DNA of 64,000 nt from Ailurus styani (GCA_002007465.1 LNAC01000729.1:681710-745709), one strand, 5' to 3'; positions 45,992-59,989 are shown, numbered from the stretch's first letter. Notes: generated from the letters alone by a model not told the origin. A program made the numbers and translations.

Positions 45992-48123
45992 GTAAGTGTG
46001 GGCCTGAGCTGCTCCCTCTCGGTGCTGCCCGGGCCTGTGTCCCGGGCTCCAGACGTGAGGCTGGGTGCCAGCAAGGGCTACAAAGCAGTCCAGCCTCTTG
46101 AGTCAGCCCACGGTGGTCCACAGGTATCGAAACCCTGTGGAAGATTCCTGTACTTCAAGAAAAGCATGTGCATCATGAGTGTTGCAGCTCAGTGAGGTCT
46201 CACAACCGAAGACACCTATTGTAACCGCTCCCCGATCAGAAAAGAGACATGACCAGCCCCCAGAAGCCCCCTCACGTCCTGCTTCTAGGCATCCCCCCTA
46301 CAAGGTCACCGCTGCCTGGACTGCTGTCAGCACAGATTACTTTCACTTGCTTTTGAACAATATTTTTAACAAAAGCATCCAACAGGAGGTGCTCCTTTGT
46401 GTCTGGCTTCTTTCACTAAATCACCCGTGCTGTTATATGGGGATTGTTTTTTTAAAAGTGGCCCTGAAAGTGTTCCAGGGACCGGGAAGGCACTCGTGTA
46501 GCACCACCTGCGTCCATAAGACCCGTGGGGCTTTGGCAGCGCCATGGGTGTGGGCGAGCTGGAAGGGCAGTGGGGGATAGCAGGTGCTTGGGGCCTCCTC
46601 AGGGGGACCAGGGTGGGTTGGGTTGTGTAGGGGACTCCCAAAACAGCCCACAGTAAGGCTCTTCGGGTTGTTGTTTTTGGGGTTTCTAGCTACTTCTTGC
46701 CCTTCATCACACTCCTCTGGAAAATAACATGTGTTTTCAGTGAAACTGCTCTATGATCTGTACCCAGGAGACCAAAGGCCTCTGGTACTTTCTGTTCTGA
46801 GCTGCTTGGACAATCCGTGATTCTGGTGGCCTTCAGTGGGAGGCTGGGGAATGTGAGTTTAGTCAATTACAAATTCTAGGCTTCGGTGGTGGGCAAAAGA
46901 GGCAGGATCCCCTCGTGATCCTTAGCCCTTTGGAGCAAGTGTCAGGACCAGGGGGTGTCTGATAACTGGCTTAGGGAACCCATCATAGGTGTGGGGGTAC
47001 AGCTGTCCTAGCAGGTATGGCAGAGTGGCTTCTGGGCCCAGGGCCCTTGGACCCCTAGAGAGGGTTGGGTCACACTTCATCAGGGCTGCAGAATTGCTCA
47101 GTGGCCCATTAGCTCTGCTGTGTGCATGGGTGGAACCAAGGTTTGCTGGGGGTTCTGTGTCTGTGGCAGGCCAGGGGCAGGGAGAAGGAAGGGATGGGGT
47201 CGCTGGAAGCAGAACCCCTTTCTTGCTTTCCCTTGTCCTCTGCAGCCCCCTGCCTTTATCTGTCTGGGTCCCCGGTTGGGCCCATGAGCTTCCTCCGGCC
47301 CTATTAACCTGATTTTCATCACACCACAACAGTTTCCCTATGGGCCCCAGGCCCCTTGTCATCCCAGCAGTCTGGTACCCGAGGGGTCCAGACTCACTGA
47401 ACGCTGGTGTCTTGGCGCCTTTAGATTCCCCACTGTGGTATAAGGACAGTTCCGTCACCTAAAGGAGAGAACTAATTCTTCCAGAGTTCTGAACGCAGAA
47501 CACACATCGCTCCCCAGAGTTTAAAGAGAGAGGACAGAGAGAAGATCATATTCATAGCAATAGTTTCAGAACTGCAGAAGGATCAGCCATCACTGCTTTG
47601 CCTCAGCCTTAATGCAAAGACTGTAAATGCTTGACCCTCCAGCCTTGGGGGAAGGAGGTAAAACCATCCTCACTCCTTGCCATCAATAGGCAGCACTCAA
47701 GTTTCTGTGAAGTGCCTGCCAGGAATTTACCCACGTTCCCTGCCTTAGGCTTTGGGCTCCCCTCCCCAGGGGATCTGGAGTCACTGCACACAGGGGCTCA
47801 GACTGCTTTCTTGCATTTGGCCTGGATCCCCACCAACCTCTGTGTTCCCCTCAGATTTAATTTTGGGATTACCTTGCTTCTACATGATTCCCTCACATCG
47901 ATGAGGTGGCTTCTTCCTCCACTCCTCAGCGCAGACTTGACCTGGCCATGTCTGCTGTCACTGCCCCCGTCCATTGTGGCCTAAGCACCTGCCCGTAGCT
48001 CTGCTCCCCAGACCAGGAGCTCCATGACCCAGTCAGGTGATGGGACAGGTACACACAGTCACACTCTTACCAGCAGGATAACAGTTTTGCAAAGGCAGAA
48101 AAGTGAAAAATTAAGTTTTGGGG

Positions 48124-48313
48124 TTTTTTTAAAGATTTTATTTATTTATTTATTTGAGAGAGAGAATGAGCAGTGAGGAGGGGCAAAGGGAATGAGGGAG
48201 AAGCAGACTTCCTGCTGAGCAGGAAGCCTGATGTGGGGCTCCATCCCAGGACTCCAGGATCATGACCTGAGCCAAAGGTAGTTGCTTAATCAACTGAGCC
48301 ACCCAGGCGCCCC
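48124..48313 (-). mobile_element. CAN-SINE, antisense
   Basis: 'aaagattttatttatttatt', 'cctgctgagcaggaagcctg', 'ggatcatgacctgagccaaa', ending 'ccacccaggcgcccc'. Confidence 0.94.
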
Positions 48314-49089
48314 TCTTTTTACTTAGAATGTGTCTTCTGTTTCATTTGAGAATGGGTTTGTGTGGAGCCATCTTCGGGGAGTGGGGGGCTCACCCCCGTC
48401 TACCCTGCTCTGGGTCTTGCTGGGTAGCAGAGCCTCCATTTCTTGAAATTGAGAAGGTAATTAGTAATTTTTGGATGTCCCATCAGGGCTGCACAGCAAA
48501 TGAAGAGAATCAATATCTAGTGATTGTGTCTACAGAGGTCTCTCTCACACTGTGTGCCTAATTTTGTTAATAAATATCGGAAAGTTTTAGCCCTGAGAGC
48601 TGGACCCTAGTTCCAAGATGCAGGCTGCACACTTCTTAGGGCTTAATTCCTTTACTGCTATTATACTGTTCTTTGTTTTCTTTGCGTGACCGGGTACTGA
48701 GTGCTGTTGCTTCTCAAAGATTGACTTTTCCTTCTCAGTCAAATGGGAACGGGGATATTGCACAGCTTAGCCATAGTCTCTGTTCAGCGTTTCACAAACT
48801 CAAGATGTATTTTTACACAGTGACCAGACTGTAGCTCCAGTTCCTGACTAGCACTTCTGACCTATGGACAGTCCAAAGAGGGAAGAGAAAGGGTGAGAAA
48901 GCAACCTTACTTCTCTTATAGACACAGATACGAATTGTCAGTGGCACAGTGGGCCACTGACAATGTTCCTGGCTACCCAGGAATGTACCCTCAGCCAGAC
49001 CTCTTGCCTCCTTTTTGCCTACCTCTCCTCCCTAACGCCTTTCAAGAAATGCAGCTTCCCCTAGTACCCACTAGGAGAACAGTTGATTA

Positions 49090-49312
49090 ATTTACATGCA
49101 TGGTTCCCAGCTGGGGCGAATTTGCCCCCGAGGGGACATTTGACAATGTCAGGAAACAGTTTTGGTTGTCGTAACTTGGGGATGCCACAGGGGTGTTCTA
49201 AACATCCTGCAGTGCACAGGGCAGCATCCATGACAGCAACAACAACAACACAAAACAAAACAAAAAAGCGATCTGACTCTAAATGTCAGTAGTGCCCAAG
49301 TGGAGAACCCCT
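49090..49312. mobile_element. Old non-autonomous DNA transposon remnant
   Basis: 'ggttcccagctggggcgaat', 'ttgcccccgaggggacattt', 'gcagtgcacagggcagcatc', 'tctaaatgtcagtagtgccc' and 'aagtggagaacccctgg' form a common mammalian hAT-like repeat with inverted termini. An internal CAA-rich simple stretch has expanded. Subfamily not assigned. Confidence 0.6.
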
Positions 49313-50314
49313 GGTCTCAGCAGGTATTGAATGCCATTTTTCTAGAGGCACTTCACTGTTCAAAGAGTGTGCCTGTTAACAAGAGTGGATTTCTCGTGGC
49401 TGGCTCTGAGGCTTCAACAGAGTGACGAGAACACTTCCCCACAGCATGGTGGAAAGCGCTGGGGGTCCCCTGCATGATCAGAGGGTCCTGGTCTAAGACT
49501 CTGGCTCGGAGTAGTTTCCCCCACCCATTTCTGCCTTCCCTTGTTCATTTAGTCGTTCACTGAACACGAACCAGGCACTGAGCAAAATAAGGAAGAAACA
49601 GTCTGATGTTTCCTTGCCCCTGACCCTCCCTGCTATCCTCATCAACGTCCAACTGGCTAATTCTTTTTGGGATTTTTTCAGTCTTACTGGGATGGGCCAG
49701 GGGTCTCCAGTGGCCATTTGTGTCTTTCATGGGGCTGTAAGCTGTAGAAGGGGTTTGGGTTGGGGCCTGAGGGCTCAGTATGAAAGCTTCAAGTTGCCCA
49801 TCCAGATGACCCTCCCTGAGCATCCTGAAGTGACCACCTGTGCCAGCCAGCCTCCTCCCCTGAGGGGCTCAGATAGAACTTAGCATTGAGGAAGTTGAGG
49901 AAGGCCCCGCTCTTGCGGACAGAGCCTCCTAGGTTCCCCATGGCGTTGTGTGTATTTGCGCTCCTTGGGGGAAAGGTGACTGGTGAATATGGATGCATTT
50001 GTGGCTGCCGCTGTCCATGTGGTTTCAGAGCACCTGAGGGCTACCGAAGCACCTTTCATGATGTCAGCATCGAAATCCTGCCTTCTCTGGGGCCCAAGGG
50101 GCGGGGCTGCAACACCCAACTAGCTGGCAGCTTGTGGGTGCAGAACACCCCCCATCAGCCTCCCCGTGGGTGCGCATTTCATGGTTCTGAGCCTGTGCTT
50201 TGCTAAGACCCCCTCATTTCCAGGAGCCTTTTAGCCCATTTATTCTAGAACCCCGTGAAGCCTCCTGAGCACGTTAGAAAAGATGTGTTTATTTTAAACG
50301 GGTTCGAAGAGGGC

Positions 50315-50400
50315 TGTGCAAGGCACAGGGCAGCCCCCGTGACAAAAAAAAAAAAAAAAAGATCTGTCCCTAAATGTCCGTAGTGCCAAAGTGGGGAATC
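50315..50400. mobile_element. Second, partial copy of the same DNA transposon
   Basis: 'aaggcacagggcagcccccg', poly-A, 'ccctaaatgtccgtagtgcc' and 'aaagtggggaatccctga' match the 3' part of the element at 49090-49312. The 5' half is missing. Confidence 0.6.
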
Positions 50401-50410
50401 CCTGATCTCA

Positions 50411-53400
50411 GCATGTGAGACAGTAGCTGGGTTTAATTTTCAAGGAAGAGGTTGAACATGTAGATGTTCTGCTCTGCCTGAGGAAACTTCACTTCCCTCG
50501 TGTGAGCGGCCCCCTCTCCTCACTGATGGGCTTTCCACTCAGAGCAAAGGGAAAAGCAGACGTAAGGTTAATAAGATAGACTCCTAATAGCCATGAATAC
50601 CCCTGGCTCTCAGGGGGAGTCTTCTTCTGGAAAATGGTTGGTTGGACCACTTGCCCTTTTTGGGCCAAGTGTCAGGCTCACCCTGATTCCAGGAGGTTTG
50701 CTTTGTAAAGTCAGAGGTCCCTTCCTCCGTGACTCCACCACACGCCTTCTTCCTCACATGGCACCCCCTCCCAGGGACTCCCAGGCCCAGCTCTCACACT
50801 GTCTTTTAGAAGCACATACTTTTTGTGCCAACTCCCTCTGGCTATGAAAGGAATGGATGGGAATCGGGACTGGCCGTGGCCAGTCAGCCTTCATCACCAC
50901 GGATCTCTGAGACACCATTCCATGGGAGCCTGGGGACAGGACAGTACTGGCCATGAATTTGGTGGAAGCAGCCATGTCTGGATGAAAATGAAAAATAGTA
51001 ACCTTATAATAGCAACCTTATAATAAAATAGTAACCTTATAATAAATCATAAGAAAAGTAAATGTTTAGCTAATGTCCTACAGCAGTGAGTGGCTTTGTG
51101 ACACAAACCTGTATGTATTCTTCCTGAGGTAGCTGCGGCTTATTATTTTTTCGAGCATGGTTTACGTGATTTCAGAGCTTTGAGACTGTTAGATCTCTTT
51201 CCATTACCTTAGAATGTCAGGTAATAGGACAACAATAAAGGGGAATAAATATTCCAGACACAGCCCTGAGAGAGATTTGCACACGTCATTGGAGCCTCTC
51301 TCACCAGAGCTGGCAGGGTGATGGGGGCAGGAGCGGCCCTTTCTGCCAGCCTGCAGCGAACCCACCTGGACAGCCCAGGGCACAGAGGGCAGTGGAAAGT
51401 GGCGAGGTCGGAGCGAACAGCCACTTACTGAGGAACAGCAGAGGGACAGAAACATTTTGCTTAGTTTGAACTATATGAAATTGTGGATATTCAGCCATTT
51501 TGACCTATAAGAACAGTCATTTCAATAAAAAAAAATTAACAGAAGGAGTCATGGCAAGCATTTCTCCATTACTAAGTGCTGCAGGGATTAAATCACTTGT
51601 GAAAATACAGGTGTCTTGGCCTCCCTGTGGAGATGGACCTGCCCCAAGCTGGCCCTCAGCGCCGCCTACACTATCCCAGCTCCATGGGGAGATGCAGGTG
51701 GGATGCTGGGAAGGACGCTATTTGTTTTGTCTCCCAGCTGTTGGGAAGGAGGACGTGAGTGCTGCACCCAAGATGGGGCCAGGAAGCAGCTGTCATTCTG
51801 AATGGACTAGTGCTCACTTTTTGACTGTGGTCCCATCTTTCTGTGGGGGACCCTCAGTTATGGGTAGGGTGCTATTACCATCTATTGCTTTGCACAGTGG
51901 TGGTTGTGTTTAGAGGAAATCTATTTTGTGCTCATGCCTCTATCACAAGAGTGAAAACAAAAGATAGACCAAGAGAGCCACTGGTTTCCAAAGAAATGGA
52001 AGAGAACTTCCTTACAGAAGTAAAAATCATTCCTGCAAGAAGAGGAGTTCAACCAAGTATGTCTGGGCCAGCAGACTCCAGTGTCTCCTCTGTCCAGCTG
52101 GATGTGCTCCTTCTGGCCCCTGTCATCCGGTCACATCCTCAGAGTGGGCTGTCTTTTCTGCAGCTGGGGTCTGTGGCCAAAAGACTAGAGATGGCCATCG
52201 GCTTGGGAGCAGGCGTGGCCTGAGGATGGGCAGTTCTGGACTCCTCTAGAAGCAGCTCAGGAATCCACCACACTGGGCTCAGAACTACCAGTGCTTGAGA
52301 AGCCCACAGGCTGTGTCCCGGGCCCAGTGAAGGGTGCGGGGAGTGGGGAAGTCAACCACACACACAGGGACTAGAGAAGTGCACTGCTCTATACCTGCCT
52401 TTTCTTATTTCTACTTAGGTTTAGAAAAGCATTTAGAAAAACATTTCTAAAATGATAGAAATGAACTATTTTAGTAAGGTGTAAAAAAATAAATAAAAAT
52501 GAACTAAAGGGCTTGATGATGTAGTTATAATAGGCATGTCTCTGACCAGTCCAGACTAAAGAGAAGAGAGCCACTGGCTTTATTTAGCATCCGACTGAGA
52601 TGAAAGATGGCAGGGGACAGTTTCTCTGTGGGGGAGGCAGATTCTTGCTGCCCTGGAAGACCAGGGGTACTTGTTGTCAACCTGTTCCCATAAAATTCAT
52701 TATTTCATGAGCCTCTAAAACTGCATTTCCTAACATCACAGGGACTGCAAGCGGCAGGTCAGTCAGCACCTAACCAAACTCCAAGCACAGGTTTCCTATT
52801 GTCAGTCAAACTGTTTCTCCCCGAATAAGATTCAGTCCAGCCACCAGACTGGTCATTTATATGGTTTTACACTTTGGTATGTCTGATTGAAGGATCAGAA
52901 GGTAATGTTAACAGGTTCCGAATGAGACTGTCTCCTTTCAAGTGAGAGAAACAGGAGGTGAAGTTGCTAGCAAAAGCTGGCTGAGGTTGCTGGGACACAG
53001 CTGTTATACACAGCAGATTCTCATCTGAACAAAAGTAGAAAGGCCTTTTTAATAGCCAAGATTTGTCTTCAGAGCAATGTGAGTAGTGCAAATTGTCCCT
53101 CCACTGATGTTGCCAACGCTCAGAACAGTTCTGGAATTACCTTCAGAGCTTGCAGGTCCTATTTTGAAGGTTTTTCAAGGGGAAAATATTTTTTTTTAAT
53201 ATCTCAGTGATGGCAAATCTTCCTTTTTCTTATTTGTTCCCTGAAGATGGATTTGCTTTTTGGTACCAGCCAAAAATCCATTTAGAGTTAAATCTTACAA
53301 ATGATATGACTGATCAGGCTGAATTATATAAGTGTGGTACAAAACCGTGTGTGGCTCCATTAGTAAGACTGATGTTGTCTGAGTTACAAACTGATGCCGT

Positions 53401-55261
53401 AGAGAAGGGTCAGGAAAAACCCACAGCAAACCAATGGCTTCCTCTGGGGAGGAGCTGGGAGGAGAGGAGGTGGACAAAGAGAGCTGGTTTGTGTGTTAAA
53501 ACTTTTTTGGTAAGAATGTATTCACGTGTTACTTTTGCAATTAAAAAACATCCTCTGTTCACATAAACTGATGATGAAGGCAAGTCCAATAATGTGCTAA
53601 GCATCTATAAACTCCCAAGGTAACTCATTTGAGTATGGTTTGTAGTATGACAAAAGCATGCTAAAATCAGGTCTTTAAGTAAAATTGGTGAAAATATTGA
53701 TAGACAAGTTTTAGTGATGTTTTAGATAGATCCTATAGCATTAATAATCTAATGACAAAGCCTGTTTTGTTTCTTTTTGATTAGCCCTTAGAAATCCGTG
53801 TAAGTTTGTTCTGGGGACAGAAGAGTTCTCTAGATTATTCTAATTCTGTGGCCCTAGTTTAGGCTCCCCTAGTTGTGGCTCCCCGGAGCTATCAAAAGAT
53901 GCCAAGGGAGGTAGCTGGGTTCCGGCTCCATGTGTTAATCCCCTATGAGCTCTATGACCTTGGGAAAAGCATTGGCCCTGTCCCTAGGCTTAATCTCACA
54001 AAAGAGGAGGCGATTGTGCCCGCCTGGGCTGATAGCATGTAGCTCCATATCTCTCTGAGCTTTCTAATTCCCAGGCTAGTTTGTCTCCAGGTCTAATTGC
54101 TCACTCCTCCCCAGCACCAATCACAGGAAAGGCAGCTTCGCGGCTCCTTTCCTGCTTGCTCCTGGGAGCCTAAGATCCGTTGTATTGTTCTGGAAATACA
54201 GAGGATTCCCTTTTCTCCCCAGCGGATCTTCCTGGATGATTTGTCTTTCTCTTAAGGGATGTGCCCTAGATTGAGTAGAGTTGGGAAGGACATTTGAAGT
54301 CTTGAGGAGAAGTCAGATGGTGGATTCCTGAGGAGGAATAAAGGGGTAAGTGCTGGAGAGAACGTCACTGATCCCTAGCGGTGTCGCCTGTGCATCTAAG
54401 CCGTTACTGCCATCTAGGGTAAAAAGACAGTAACACTAAAGCATTTGGATGTTGAGAAGCTGTGTGAGGAAAAGGAAGGCATGCAAGAAAATATATTTTA
54501 CCAGATGCTAAAGGTGTTGCTGGATATCCAAAGATGAGTTTTATCTGTGCTTTGAACTTCTCACCCTGAGATGGTAAGAAAACAGGGTTCCAAATATTTG
54601 ATGCCATACAATACATTCCTTCACTGGGAGGTACCCTTGAAGGGTAGAAAACAAAGTATCCATCCAGCAACAGCCTCGCTTTATCACAAACTGGCTATCA
54701 CTTCCAATGAGCAGTGTACCCTCTTTGGGCTCACCTTTCTCCCATCTAAATGAGGGATCATTGGCTTAGATCAGAGGCCTTCAGATTGTTTTTGACCCTG
54801 AAGAACCCTAAAAAACACATTTTACATCGTAATCCACAATACTCATTTACACAACTAAGGCAGAAGTTTTGCAAAACGATACTTACAGATGATGCGCTGT
54901 TATTATCTGTTCTGTTTCAGTTTTTTGGAATGCCCGTTGTGACCCCCTTAAACTGGTTTTCCAGTTCTCTAAGAGGCTACAACTCACAGTTTGAAAAACA
55001 CTTTATTAGGTGTTTACAGTCTCGCAGAGATCTGATTGTTTCCAGTCTTCAAATATGCTTCCTCTGGTCTGCTGTATATGGAAAGGAGAGTTGAACTGAG
55101 AGCATAAAACAAAGAAGATTCGGGGCATGGGAGTGGCCTTACACATGGTCACAGTGCACATGGGTGCAAGGCAACAGGCTTTAGCCGTAAGTCACAGCAG
55201 AAGCCCCAGTAAATCCTGGTTGCATATTACTCTCTTTTAATGTTACAAATGTTGTATCCTT
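50411..55261. other. Single-copy intron, mostly unassigned
   Basis: No exon recognised. 54770-55000 ends 'cagtttgaaaaacacttta' and may be a decayed hAT element. 51001-51050 has short 'aaccttataata' direct repeats. Confidence 0.3.
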
Positions 55262-56839
55262 TTGGACGGAAACAGATCCAAAAGATAGAACTAAAAAAGA
55301 TTATAAGAGAGTACTATGAACAAGTTGAAATGGACAGATTCCTGGAAACACACCCTACTAAGATTGACTCATGAAGAAATAGAAAGTCTGAATAGATCTA
55401 TAAGTAGTAAGGAGATTGAACCAACATTCAAAAACCTCATAACAAAGAAAATAACCTAGACCAGATGCCTTCATTGTGAATTGTAGCAAACATTTAAAGA
55501 AGAATTAATCCAGTCCTTCTCAAACTCTTCCAAAAAATTTGAAGAGGAGGGACCACTTTCTAACTCATTCTATGAGACCAGCATTTCCCTCAAGCCAGAC
55601 AAAAACAACAACAGTAAAAGAAAACCAGTATCCCTTATGACTATTGATATAAAAATCCTCAACAAAATACTAGCAAACTGAATTCGGTAGCATACTAAAA
55701 GAATTATACACTATGACCAAATGGGGTTTATTTCTCTCATGGAAGGGTGGTTCTACATATGAAAACCAATCTACTGTTCATTAATAGAGTGAAAGGGAAA
55801 AACTAAATGATCATCTCATTGGTACAGAGAAAGAATTTGAAATTATTCAATACTTTTTCATGATTAAAAACATTCAACAAACTAGGATAGAAGGAAACTA
55901 TCTCAACATAATAAAAGGCCATTTATGAAAAGCTCACAGCTAACATACGCAGTGGTGAAGGACTGAAAACTTTTCCTCTAAGATCAGGAACAAGACAAGA
56001 ATGCATGTTTTTACCATTTCTATTTCAACATAGTATTTATTGGAAGTTTTGGCCAGAACAACTTGGCAAGAAGAAGAAATAAAGGCATTTCAATTAGAAG
56101 GGAAAAATTAAAATTATCTCTGTTCAGAGATGACATGATCTTGTATATAGAAAACCTTAAAGATTCCAACAAACAAGAACCTGCTAGAACTAATAAACAG
56201 ATTGATCAAAGTTGCAGGATACAAAAATCAATATGCAGAAATCAGTTGCATTTTTTACACTAATAGTGAACAATCTGAAAAGGAAATTAAGAAATCAGTT
56301 CAATTTACAAGTAGCATCAAAGAGGATAAAATACTTAGGAAGAAACTTAACAGAGGAGGAGAAAGATTTGTACACTGAAAACTATACAACACTCTGAAAG
56401 AATTTAGACACAAATAAGTGGAAAGACATTTATGTTCATGGATTGGAAGACTTGATATTCTTAAAATGTCAATACTACCCAAAGCAATCTACAGATTCAG
56501 TGTAAACCTGTGAAAATCCCAATGACGGCTTTTTTTGCAGAAAAAGAAAAGTCTATCCTAAAATGCATATGCCATCTCCAGGGAGATAATGCCCCCCACT
56601 GTAGCCGAAATAATATCAAAAAGGAATAACAAAGTTGGAAGTCTCATACTTCTTGATTTCAAAACTTGCTACAAAGCTGCTGTACAGAACAGTGCAGTGC
56701 TGGCATAAAGACAAACATAGAGTCCAATGGAATAGACTAGAGAGCCCAGAAATAAACTCTCACCTATATGGTCAAGTGATGTTTGACAAGGATGCCAAGA
56801 CCATTCAAGGAGAAAGGATAGTGTTTTCAAAAATGGTGT

Positions 56840-56966
56840 GGGGTGGGAGGGTAGGGATAGGGTGGATGGGTTATGGACATTGGGGAGGGTTTGTGCTTTG
56901 GTGAATGCTGTGAAAGATGTAAGCCTGATGATTCACAGACCTGTACCCCTTGGGCAAATAATAAAA
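56840..56966 (+). mobile_element. Short L1 3'-end insertion nested in old L1
   Basis: 'gggtggatgggttatggaca' to 'gattcacagacctgtacccc' plus 'aataataaaa', flanked by an exact 11-bp duplication aaaaatggtgt at 56829-56839 and 56967-56977. About 127 bp, severely 5' truncated. Confidence 0.88.
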
Positions 56967-57470
56967 AAAAATGGTGTTGGGAAAACTGTATGTCCACATG
57001 CAAAATAATGATATTGAGCCTTATCATCTAATACCATATACAAAAAATTAACTCAGCATGATGATCCAAAAACCTAAATCTAAGAGCTAAAGCTATAAAA
57101 CTCTTAAAGAAAACAATGAGGAGAGACTTCATAAAATTGGGCTTGGCAATGAATTCTTGGATATGACACAAAAAGCACAGGCAACAAAAGAAAAAAATAG
57201 ATTAGAATTCAAAAAATTTAAAGTTGTTTACCAAAGGACACTGTCAAGAGAGTGAAAAGGCAGCTCCCAGAATGGGAGAAAATATTTGCAAATCATATCT
57301 CTGATAAGGGATTAATAGCCAAAATACATTTTAAAACTCCTACAATTCAACAACAAAATAATAGACAACGTAATTTAAAAATAGGCAAAGGACTTGAATA
57401 GACATTTCTCCAGAGAAGATACACAAATGGCCAATAAGCACATGAGAAAAGCTCAGTATCTCTAATTGTG

Positions 57471-58112
57471 ATGGTTAATTTTATGTGTCGTCTTGGCTGG
57501 GCTAAGCAATGCCAAGATAGGTAATAGACATTATTTTTGGATGTGTCTATGAGAGTAAGTCTGGAAGAGATGAACATTTGACTCAGTTGACTGAGAAAAG
57601 AAAATCTGCCCTCCCCAGTGTGAGCAGGCATCGCACCATCCCTGAGGGCTTGAATAGAACAAAAAGGTGGAGGAAGGGTAAGTTTTGTCTCTTTCTTCTT
57701 GAGCTGGGCGGGGGGTACATATTCTGCCCTTGGACATCAGAACTCCTGGTTCTTGGGCCTTTGGACTCTAACACTTATATTTATGCATACCCTCCCAGCT
57801 TCTCAGGCCATCGGACTCAGACTGAATTATACCACAAGCTTTCCTGGTTCTCCATCTTGCATATGGAAGATTGTGGACTTCTCTGTCCCTATAACCATAG
57901 AAGCCAATTTCTATAATAATAAATATTCTATTATTTATAATTCCTATAATTATTTATAATTCCTGTAATAAATATCTTATTATATATTTATCCTATTATA
58001 TATAATATACATTAAATTTAATTATATATATTAAATATATACATATATTGTGTGTATATATGTAACGATGTTTCCTATTGGTTTTGTTTCTCTGGAAAAC
58101 CTTGACTTCAAT
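57471..58112 (+). mobile_element. Ancient interspersed repeat nested in old L1 (LTR-like, family unassigned)
   Basis: Begins 'tgtgatggttaattttatgt' and ends 'tattggttttgtttctctgg' then 'aaaaccttgac', with 'ggcttgaatagaacaaaaag' in the middle: a widespread mammalian repeat. The 57905-58060 part is an expanded AT-rich simple repeat. It separates two collinear L1 parts, so it inserted after the L1. I could not assign its class with certainty. Confidence 0.6.
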
Positions 58113-59989
58113 ACACTACTTATACACAAATTAAAACCAAAATGAGACACCACACCACACCCATTAGGATGGCTGTTAGCAGAAAACCCAGGAAATAACA
58201 AGTGTTGGTGAAGATGGGAAGAATTCGAAACCCTGTGCATTGCTGATGGGAGTGTAAAATGGTACTGCTGCTAGGAATACAGTATGGTTGGTTCCTCAAA
58301 AAATTAACCATAGAATAACCATATGATCCAGCAGTTCCACTTGTGGTTTTAGACCCAAAATAATTAAAAGCAAAGCTTCAAAGAGAGATCTATAAACCCC
58401 TGTTTATAGCAGCTTTAGTCACAATAGCCAAAAGGTGGAAACAGCCAAAATATCCATCAATGAATGAACGGATAAACAAAATATGACATATATCTACAAT
58501 GGAAATTAGCCTTAAAAAGGAAGGAGGTATTGGCACATTGATGAACCTTAAAGATATTATGCTAAGTGAAAAAAGGATACAATATTCTATCTGTCCACAA
58601 ATGGACAAATGTTGTATGATTCCAGTTATAAGAGGTACCTAGAATTGTCAAATTCATAGAAACAGAGAGGAGAATGGTGTTTGCAAGGAGGTCAGCAGGG
58701 GAAGGAATGGGAAGTTAGTGGTTAATGAGGACAGCATTTTGGTTTGAGAAGATGAAAATGTTCTGGAGATGGTTGGTTGTGGCAGTTGCACAACTATGTG
58801 AATATACTTAATGCCATAGAACACATTTTTAAATTATTAAGATGGCGAATTTTGTGTCATATACATTTTACCACAATAAAAAAGTGAAAAGAAGACAAGT
58901 CAGTTTTGATTTCCCACTCACCACCCACCCCCTGAAATGTACCAAATGGTCATATTTAAGGGGAAAAAATGCAGTCATTGTGTTCCAGGTCTGCAAATAA
59001 CACATCTTCATTGCTGGCCTCATAAAGACAATCGTTGGAAAGATAGATGATTATTTTTGTCTTTAATGCAGATGTTTTAGCATCGAGCAGATTCAACTGA
59101 ACAGGTGATTTTTCCATCAGTATATGGCTGTTCATTGACACTCGGGAAGGAGGAAAATACCAAGTGACTTCTCAAGTATAAAGGAGTCTGAAAATACCTG
59201 TCTTCAAACCCGCAAGATTTAGAGCTGTCCCAGTGCCCCTTTTCCATTAGGTGTAGATTCAGTAGCACCCCTTGATGACCAGCCAGCCCCCCAGCGTGGT
59301 CCAAGGGGTTCAGGGTGCTCTTCTGTGGATCTGGGGTGATAGGCACTGTCATGAGGGGAAAACTCTCCCTTGACATCGTTCTGCAGGCCAGGCTCTGCCC
59401 ACAGCCTTGCAGATTCAGAAGAAATATGTCCCCCAACTCAGAGATGATCAAATATGAGTGAGCACTGACAGTGACTACATTAGCAGAAGAATGACAAATG
59501 GTGAAGTACTCATTCACAGGAAATATTTCATTTTAGCAAATAAAAGAAGATCTAAGAGATAAGCTCTTGAAATAAGCTCTTACTCTTTCTGTTTACTGCC
59601 TCCCTACTTTCACATCCTGACATCAGAAGGAGCCAGGCGTGGCACAGGCAGCCTCTGCAGATGTCTGGACCTACGTGGTTCCCTGGGTGTGGATGGCTAA
59701 TGTCAGCTGAGCTAAGAATGACTGAAGAGTACAGAGAGTGATCATGCCCGGGTGGGCCCTTCTCCTGTGTAGCACCTGGGGTCTTGCTGAAACCCAGTGG
59801 CGGGAAGTGGTGGAGAAGAACTTGCTGTGAGGGGTCTCCTGCGTAATGGCCCCTTAGGAATCAGCTCCTGACCTTATGAGAAAGGTTCTGAAGAAATCTG
59901 AGATAAATGCAGATTTGCTTAAGCCTTTCTGATGCTTCCAGTCTTTCCATTCAGAATGCCACCTTTGGTGACAGGGGATAGCTACACTC

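Larger units (their letters stand above)
55262..58890 (+). mobile_element. Old LINE-1 (ORF2 and 3' end), sense, with nested insertions
   Basis: 55262-57470 is decayed ORF2 ('ctaagattgactcatgaaga', 'acctagaccagatgccttca', 'aatactagcaaactgaattc', 'tttggccagaacaacttggc') with many stops. It resumes at about 58113 ('aaaccaaaatgagacaccac', 'tggaaacagccaaaatatcc') and ends with an A-rich 3' UTR near 58890. Two younger elements split it. Its orientation matches LDLRAD4. Confidence 0.85.

Noticed and set aside
46040..46085. Frame after the TM exon reading [10 protein letters not shown], similar to the APRLGASE end of the known 18-codon LDLRAD4 exon
   Set aside because: It lies behind a strong gtaagt donor, lacks the EGCLWPS start and a preceding acceptor, and the similarity covers only a few residues; treated as coincidence.
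46922..47458. 178-codon open frame on the minus strand
   Set aside because: No recognisable domain, low-complexity Gly/Ser/Pro composition, overlapping frames on the other strand and no splice or promoter context; most likely chance in GC-rich intron.
54770..55000. Possible hAT element ending cagtttgaaaaacact
   Set aside because: Only one terminus is convincing and the interior is not recognised; noted inside the intron entry but not listed as an element.
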